A stretch of 64,000 bases of DNA from NCBI GenBank assembly GCA_911728435.2, contig OU452201.1, forward strand, positions 12,958,001-13,022,000, written 5' to 3'. Positions within the stretch are counted from its first letter, which is position 1, and the number at the start of each line of letters is the position of its first letter. The notes beneath the pieces were generated by a model. That model had not been told where the DNA came from. It did no database searches and saw only the letters and a program-made list of their open reading frames with translations. Position numbers and translations under genes: made by a program. The stretch is from Apoderus coryli. Its lineage: Eukaryota; Arthropoda; Insecta; Coleoptera; Attelabidae. Of this stretch, positions 57,518-64,000 are shown in pieces.

Positions 57518-57556
57518 GCCACTGATGATGGACGTGTAGTCCGAAATATGTCTGGC
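57518..57556 (+). ncRNA. Hammerhead-like ribozyme motif, inverted partner
   Basis: GCCA (57518-57521), CTGATGA (57522-57528), T, GGAC (57530-57533), GTGTA, GTCC (57539-57542), GAAA (57543-57546), TATGT, C17 (57552), TGGC (57553-57556). It differs from its inverted partner by C to T in ACATGT, which weakens the stem III palindrome. Transcription through the whole element would place both motifs in one long fold-back RNA, but only this one in sense on the plus strand. Confidence 0.65.
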
Positions 57557-57660
57557 AACTAATAAAAATTTCAACGTATATATAAAGATCATTTTGTGGA
57601 GTAGACGTCGTTTTATTCAAATAATAACATTCACTCCTCGATAAATGGATTACTTCAGAA

Positions 57661-59150
57661 AAAAAAATCCATTTTTATTTTCGTCAAATAAATAATAAAC
57701 TAAATAAAATGACAACGACCTTTCATTACTAATTAGTAACTTCTTCCGGTTGAACACGTTTTTCTAACACAAATTCCATTTCACAATAAGCCCATGAGGC
57801 TGCAGTGAAACCGGGGACTTGTGTCGAACGGAGTCTTTAAAAAAAACACAAATTCCAACACGTCAATATCAAAATAATTTTAAAGTTACAATAAAAAATG
57901 CTCCGAACATTATTTCGTAAAGGCCTTGTAAAGTATAATAAATTAGACGTGTCTGTGAAGGACTGCACTACCACTACCACTACCAAAAAAAATTGGCTTT
58001 GTTTCTAAAGGGGGAACAGTAGGCTGTTAGTCTGTCGTTTGTGTTTGTAATTATTTTGTTCTGTTTTCTAATAGTGTTTTTATTATTTGCAAATGTAATT
58101 ATATTTTTGTTTTGTTTTATACATCAATGTTAAAATAGCATAAAAGAGCGTATTATTAGTACAGTATGTAATGCTTTTTCTCGTATTTAAGATGATGCTG
58201 ATTTTTATCGAGTGATCTAATTGTAAATACTAAGAGTCTAGAAATATGTTTGTTATTTAAATTAAGTCTACGTCTTATTTATTTTTGTCAGAGTGTAACT
58301 GATGACTGATGTTGCCTAATCCTGCATTAATAATCCCAAAAAGGGAAAAACCAGTTGCACATTTACAGTCTATACTACAAAACTTTTGATTAATTATTTT
58401 ATATAAAAGCCCGTCTTAAAAAAAAAAAGAGAAGAGAAAAAAATTAAAACGTAGATGTTGATGCATCAAAAATATAATATTTCAAAATACAATTTGAAAA
58501 GCATCGGACACTTTGAATGCCATATAAATTTATCAAGTATATTATAAAGAAGCTGGCTACTACCTATATGCTTCTTATCGAAGTGAAGCAGTGAAAGAAT
58601 AAAATAATAAAGATGGTTCAACTCGTTTAAATGTATTCATTTTTTGAATATTGTCTATAGAACAGACGTAGAAGTTAGACGGTATATAGGTACCTCTTTT
58701 ATCTTGGATATAATATAATCATACATCTTATTATATTCTAAATGACTACACATTAGTGACTTCAGATTCGGTCAATAGAAGATAGTTGGGATTGGTAAAA
58801 AATACATATAATTAATAACTAAATCCATTTATTTCTATGTTTTGGTTGAAATGATTTGTGACATTTGTGTGGATAGCCATATTTCTTAATTTTTTTAATA
58901 TAGGTACAAGCATAACACTTTTGTTGGATTTATGTATTTCAATGGTTTATAAGCCAATGGTCCAACAATCATCAACTAATCCTTTACAATACTGGAACCT
59001 ATGTATATTAAGATTGATAACGTAGATGTGGCATTTACACGAGTTGTTTACAGAATACGCCGTCACCAAGAAAATTCTATGCTGCACTAAATCCAATAGC
59101 GTAGCCACACTGAAATATTATCAAAATAAGGATATTTGACACAACAACAT
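57661..59150. other. Intergenic, nothing assigned
   Basis: AT-rich. A short GC-richer stretch near 57785-57835 and an (ACTACC)n-like run near 57964-57985 have no coding sense. No gene. Confidence 0.5.
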
Positions 59151-59154
59151 CTTC

Positions 59155-59350
59155 ATTACAGCGCTCCTTTGCGGAGAGCAATCGTGCCGATGCAGGCGTC
59201 GAACGATGACGGACTGGCGGAAGACAAGACAAATCTCTGTATTTATAACAAAAGTGCCGAAGATTAGCGTTTTCTTTAGGAAAAATCTACGGTTTTTGCG
59301 CCTTTTTAAAATCTTGCACCCGCCACGCCACCCCTAAACCCTGGCACAAT
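59155..59350. other. GC-rich island of unknown nature
   Basis: About 200 bp clearly richer in G and C than the flanks, including GCGGAGAGCAATCGTGCC and CACCCGCCACGCCACCCC. No open frame longer than about 30 codons and no repeat ends. It could be a conserved regulatory element, a piece of an unseen exon, or an old insertion. Confidence 0.3.
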
Positions 59351-59920
59351 TGTACGCTCATAGAAACGTTTTATATAAAGATCTAAAACTTTACTTTAAT
59401 TGGAACAATGTAATCGCAAAATAGTAACAATATAAAACTAATGGAAAACGAATGAAACAATAAAGCAATAGCTGTCAAATTTCCGAAAGAAATTAAATTT
59501 TTATAGAGCGTTCTTCATTTTCCTCTACTTCTGTTTGGCCTGTCTATATATGAGAGAATTCACTTAGCAAAAACAGTCATTTTTAATTTAGCTGAAAACG
59601 ACTTCATTTCAAATTATCGATCACTTTCCATCAGTATATTTTACAGGCAGCAATTTCCTTGAACTTTACATTACCCTCAACGGGTAGTATCTGATTAACT
59701 TCCAAATTTATTGCGAAACTTTCAGCATTCCTTTTTAGAAACTCTAATAAGATCTTTATTAACGTGCTGCCTTTTATGTCTATATAACATAGGGGTGGAG
59801 TTTGCTTTTATACTTTCGTTCTTTTTCTTTTCTCACAAGAAATAAAATAAGTCTAACTAATATATAAAGCAATATCCGGCAACTTTTGACTCATAGCAGC
59901 ATGTTGTAAAGAAAGTTCAT

Positions 59921-59935
59921 GTTGCCCGTGGCAAC
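59921..59935 (+). promoter_or_regulatory. Palindromic X-box (RFX site)
   Basis: GTTGCC-CGT-GGCAAC is a perfect inverted repeat with a 3-nt spacer, matching the RFX X-box, which marks promoters of ciliary genes in animals. It lies in a GC-richer patch (59900-60040) with a TATATAATA at about 60035 some 100 bp downstream. No downstream coding exon is recognisable in the window, so a target gene is unproven. Confidence 0.4.
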
Positions 59936-60039
59936 AACGCGTTATAGAAACTCCAACGGGATTGGTTTGTGTTGTGGTTAAACGAGGTTGTGTGCCCGGG
60001 CGGAAGGAAGGAAACGCGGAGTTAGCTCCACCTTTATAT

Positions 60040-60419
60040 AATAATATATTGCCCTTCTAGGTATAGTGGCTTTTAGTGAAAATTACGCTCTATTAGAATT
60101 TTTAGATGTAAGAGTAGTTATCACAGGTTTTGTAGCATAGTAGTGATCGTATGAAGCATTTAATTATATTGAATGTTTCCATATTATCAGAAATAATAAT
60201 AATTTATCAACATGAATCATATAATCAGAACAGCATAAATGCGAAACTAGTCCTTCAGCAATAACTAATTTGACAACGAGGGATAAAGGAAGAAAATAAA
60301 AATACGATATTGTTTTTCTTATATTCATTTGCAACCCTAATACATTTTTCAATTCTATTATTTAATTGGTTTATATTCCTTAAAAAAAATACGCTGAAAC
60401 TGCTTTATTCACCATTTCT
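60040..60419. other. Intergenic, nothing assigned
   Basis: AT-rich sequence downstream of the X-box. A 62-codon minus frame at 60164-60352 is unsupported. Confidence 0.45.
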
Positions 60420-60560
60420 GCGACTTGTTTCTTCTTCAGCCGCCCTGGATGAGGCTCGTCTTCTAGTGATTCCCTACCATGGTTAAAAACCCATGCCACT
60501 TGTAAACCATTGTTTTTTCTGGGGAACAGTTCCCGTAAACCAATGACATCTCTTCCATAA
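60420..60560 (-). pseudogene. Mariner-type HTH fragment, copy B
   Basis: On minus: VYGNCSPEKTMVYKWHGF and, after a frame change, GRESLEDEPHPGR followed by KKKQVAEMVNKAV. This is the mariner linker (GRESLEDEPRPGRP-like) with a Lys-rich oddity. Related to 54360-54480 but in the opposite orientation. No catalytic domain. Confidence 0.55.
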
Positions 60561-61203
60561 TCGTTTAAACAGACTTATCTTGCTTAATCAGAAGCTTAAT
60601 AATGGCGCGGTGTTTGGTTTTTGTACATATCTTTACTTTTCTTCCCGACTGAGTTGCTTGATCCCCGATAGGTCAAATATTAATGGCCTGAGTAAGAAAA
60701 AACTTGTTATTTATAGTAACTTTGTCATAGAACATATCATGCCTAAAAATATCCGCACAACTAATTATTAGAAAGCAAGACTGCTTTAGATTTGATATAT
60801 TAGATGGAAGTCATTCTTAAATATAGGGAAAACTGAACTTCGATGATGAAAGGTATATTGAGAATTTGGCTAAAACAGCATACTTCCATCTGATACTCAC
60901 CTCGTCGGGTCGATCCAGGACTTATCAGTGGTGCTGAGTAGGTGTGTGAGACACTCCCAAATTTCTACAGCGCTTATGTTTGTAAAGCAACTTGTAAATG
61001 AACGAAGAATACGGTGAAATGTAGTTGTCAAGTTGAACAAGCAATATGCCCGGTTAAATAAAGTTGCTTTATTTAGAACCATTTCTTATAACTTTATGTT
61101 ATTTAATATTAAGAGCCCAATTTAATTTAAACAAAATTCTTTTTTAGTTAAAACCAATAATGTTGTTTGATATTAAGAAAGGAAATTTAAAATTTATATA
61201 TAT
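60561..61203. other. Intergenic, nothing assigned
   Basis: Short frames at 60580-60771 (plus) and 60897-61082 (minus) show no domain. No repeat ends. Confidence 0.45.
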
Positions 61204-61525
61204 TGTGATGAATATGAAAATGTACACCTGTTGGCAACACCGCTACGCGTCTAGTTAAACTCGAGCTGGTTGTATCATGGACGGTCATAGAATAGAATGG
61301 AAGAGACTGGACAGGTCCAGAACGTTCGCTCGTGATGTGGAGAGCGACATATGTATATAAAGACAGAGATCTATTGAGAACAGTGTTCTGACATATAAAT
61401 AAATAAGTCATATTAGTGCATTAATGATATTAGTTTGTTTAAGTGTTTAGTTAATAAGTGTAAATAAATTAGTTTGAATTAAAGTTGGTTATTATTTCAC
61501 ACTACGAACTGCGAAAAACGTTACA
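61204..61525 (+). mobile_element. Probable solo LTR (322 bp)
   Basis: Begins TGTGATGAAT and ends GTTACA, flanked by ATAT (61200-61203 and 61526-61529), the 4-bp duplication size of Ty3/gypsy. Inside, TATATAA at 61354-61360 and AATAAA at 61398-61403 are in promoter-then-polyadenylation order, as in an LTR read on plus. No PBS, polypurine tract or coding region follows. The ATAT flanks lie in AT-rich DNA and so are weak evidence alone. Confidence 0.6.
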
Positions 61526-63460
61526 ATATATTATATATACGTAGCGATCAAAACAAACCAACTACTCCCCTGGCTAGTACGATAACTGACATTGAATTAG
61601 ATAAATCAACGTTAATTTAGTTAAATAAATTTGGAAATAACTATTAGACACATTTGCTATATTTCTACAAACACGTTTAGTATTGTGTTTTCGATTGAGC
61701 AAGTTAAATGTTTTATTTTTCTTCACTCAACCTACTCACAGAAACCTAAATATCACTATAAGCTCTAATCGTAATCCTGTACAAAAATGTTCACACATGG
61801 CTGTCGATCTTTCCTTTGTCACAGGCATTAAATAAATACATAGGCACCTAATATTATAGTGATTTCCAAATATTTTTGGACCAAATCCTGTTTGTTACAA
61901 ATACAGTATATTATCTTCTATATGTTCCCTTTTTTTAAATTATAAAAGGTAGTAGTAAAAAGGGAGCTTTGATTGTTTATTTTATCATGCCACAAATGCT
62001 TAAGGATTACGTATAGGTATATCTGTTTCACTACAAATCAAAATTATAGAATAACATATTTTTCGAAAAGTAACATGATTTCTGAAATTTCACTAAATCT
62101 TTTTTTTTTTTATTTTTTGAGTCTGATTACTGGATTGAATTTTTCGTTTCTTTTTTTTTTTTAATATCATAAAATCAAAATGGAACGTAGTGCTCCAAAT
62201 TAGAGCCTTTAACTTTGACCAAAGACACTTTCCGATTGATTAACAAACATCAACTCGAAAACATCGTGTAAATATTACATTTTTATTTTCGAAATATTTT
62301 GATTTGAGATAAAACGGCAAATTTAGTGTGATATATTAATGTGTATCTGCACTTTTTTAAGACAATACTGTGATTAAATGGAAAAAAATAAGCAATAGAT
62401 AAAATTGTGACATGATATAATCAACCTTGTTTTAATTATAAACAAATCGTTTTATATTTTTGCTTCTACTTAAAAAGAAAAATTCCACATAGAAACAATA
62501 TTTTCAATCATGATAAGGTCATCGGATTTATATCAGGACTGTGTTAGGGCTCGCATAAAATTCGACAAGGCAGGTGACGGACTTCAATAGTGTCAGTTAC
62601 CAATTTTTACTTTCGATACCAAAATATTTTAGTTTAGCTACAAGAGTTTATGGTTAACTTAGTCCTTAGACATATCTATCAGTGTTAGAACAACATCTTT
62701 CTTTTGATCCAATTGTCTCAAAATATTATCAGATACATTTAAAAGTGCTGATGTTGTGCTGTATCCACTTCGAAAGTCAGATTGATTTTCTGGAAATAAT
62801 TTATTATTTGAAAACTATTGAATTTTTTTTTTATTTCAAATTTTTTAAGAAAGTAGTTAGTTTGTTAGGTTAGTTTATTGGAACTAATAAAATTATAATA
62901 ATAATTATTATTAAAATTCTGTTTCGTTACGCAGGACATATATTTTAGATCATATTTTATCTTCCCGGGAAAGTTTTTTATATATTAGTTTATCATTTTA
63001 CTGCAAAATCCAAAAAAAAAAATCTAGCGCTTTAAAATAATTGAAGAACATCAGCTCACAAACATGTTTAATAAACAGGAACAGATAATAAGGAATAACC
63101 TAATTATGTAGATATACCTAGTCTTGACAGAACCAATTGTTCTATTTCATATTATCTACGACTAATTTCAGTCCATGACAATCAGCCAAGAATCACTTCC
63201 TTTCTAAATGTTCACATAATAAAACTTTGAAGTTTCCAAAACAAAATTAACCAAAATTGAGCCCCAGAAACTTTTACTTTTAAAAGTTACTGTTGTTATT
63301 GGACCGCAAGTTCACAGTTATTGAATTTGATAACCAATCTAGGTACATTTTTTAATGTTTGTTGTTTTTTTTTCTTTTAATTTAATTATTGATACATTAA
63401 TAAAGTTGTTTTTGGCATTTCGAAGAATATTTTTTATGCGAACCTTTGAGGAAGTGACTG
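61526..63460. other. Intergenic, nothing assigned
   Basis: AT-rich with T-runs near 62101-62165 and an (ATA)n-like stretch near 62888-62915. Short frames only. Confidence 0.5.
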
Positions 63461-63465
63461 TTGGC

Positions 63466-63560
63466 TGATGATTGATGATGGTCATAGACCGAAACTATTA
63501 TCAGTTTGTAAGTAATAGAAAAAAAAAAGTAGTGTAAAGACGTGGAGTTTCATTGAATTC
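63466..63560 (+). ncRNA. Hammerhead-like motif, diverged
   Basis: TTGATGA (63472-63478, C3 changed to T), extra T, GGTC-ATA-GACC (4 bp perfect), GAAA (63491-63494), then no ACATGT. Downstream AGACGTGGAGTTTCATTGAA (63538-63557) is a variant of the family's terminal module. Helix II is kept although the catalytic core is not. Confidence 0.4.
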
Positions 63561-64000
63561 TCCTTGATTTATCATTTTGCACCGATTATAATTTTGTAAA
63601 GTATTTTTTACGGCTATACTTTAATTGACTTATTAGATATTCACTACTGGTACTTTAATGAGAGTCACTATGATTTAGATTTTCATTATGTTACCGATTC
63701 ATCCAATACACATACAAGGTTTAGGGTGGGTTCATTGATGAACCCACCCTTAGACTAATTTGTATCATGTATACTTGACGTGTTTCTCAAAATGATAAAA
63801 ATATTTATCTAATTTGATATTTGGTTATTTCTATAATAGTCAATATATTCATAAATATATTTTTTCAACCCTTTCGAACTCAAATATGATTAATTCCCTC
63901 ACAAAGTCTGAAACGAGAATTTTGAATTGAGTTTTAATAAAAGTTCTCGCATTATTTTAACCTGTACTACTTAATATAACATTATTTAATTTTTCAAAAT
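63561..64000. other. Window end, nothing assigned
   Basis: GGTGGGTTCA (63725-63734) and TGAACCCACC (63738-63747) form a short perfect hairpin (10 bp with a TTGA... loop), otherwise AT-rich. No gene. Confidence 0.45.

Larger units (their letters stand above)
57216..57660. mobile_element. Fold-back element with two hammerhead-like motifs head to head
   Basis: Arms of about 120 bp (57216-57335 and about 57502-57627) are near-exact inverses around a spacer of about 165 bp. Each begins with ATTTGAATAAAACGACGTC and CTACTCTACAAAATGATC (or the inverse) and contains one motif (57285-57323 minus, 57518-57556 plus). The right arm continues into CACTCCTCGATAAATGGATT and ACTTC, the shared tail. It is the better-preserved sister of the element at 650-1245. 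Confidence 0.7.

Overview
The window is nuclear DNA of an insect: it is AT-rich, split by introns and packed with transposon remains. The only host protein gene I can assemble is on the plus strand between about 9.0 and 23.9 kb. It encodes an NK-2 class homeodomain protein best matched to ventral nervous system defective (vnd, the insect Nkx2.2 orthologue). Five coding exons join in frame and give a 355-residue protein from the first in-frame ATG, with the TN (Groucho-binding type) motif, a homeodomain with Tyr54, and the NK2-specific domain. A beetle is my best guess for the host, but the sequence does not prove the order.

Layout. 0-9 kb: repeats (a fold-back element with hammerhead-like motifs, a 5'-truncated non-LTR retrotransposon, a Ty3/gypsy integrase scrap, a decayed mariner, a 545-bp palindromic MITE), then a GC-richer promoter and leader. 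9-24 kb: vnd, whose introns carry a hAT-type non-autonomous element, two fold-back elements and a short tandem duplication. 24-28.9 kb: AT-rich DNA with a mariner scrap and one hammerhead-like hairpin. 28.9-42.3 kb: an insect repeat with an internal tandem of about 529 bp, split by a very young 10,489-bp Ty3/gypsy retrotransposon on the minus strand. 42.3-64 kb: gene-poor DNA with Tc1/mariner scraps, a second MITE copy, a Penelope-like element remnant, more hammerhead-like elements and a probable solo LTR.

The gypsy element is complete: 2,709-bp LTRs with one difference seen, a CAAC target duplication, primer binding site, polypurine tract, Gag, and a Pol with protease, RT, RNase H and DD35E integrase. 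Gag and Pol appear to be joined by a -1 ribosomal frameshift at a GGGAAAC heptamer, in the correct frame, followed by an H-type pseudoknot whose two stems can be read from the sequence.

The most unusual system is a dispersed family of RNA motifs of the form CTGANGA, one extra base, a hairpin whose two sides covary, then GAAAC. This is the layout of a hammerhead ribozyme core. I count at least thirteen clear copies on both strands, many inside short inverted-repeat elements. One lies about 540 bp downstream of a coding remnant of the GIY-YIG endonuclease of a Penelope-like element. Several copies keep a matching stem I and a GUH cleavage triplet, and others are visibly broken. The single extra nucleotide before helix II is shared by all copies and leaves activity open.
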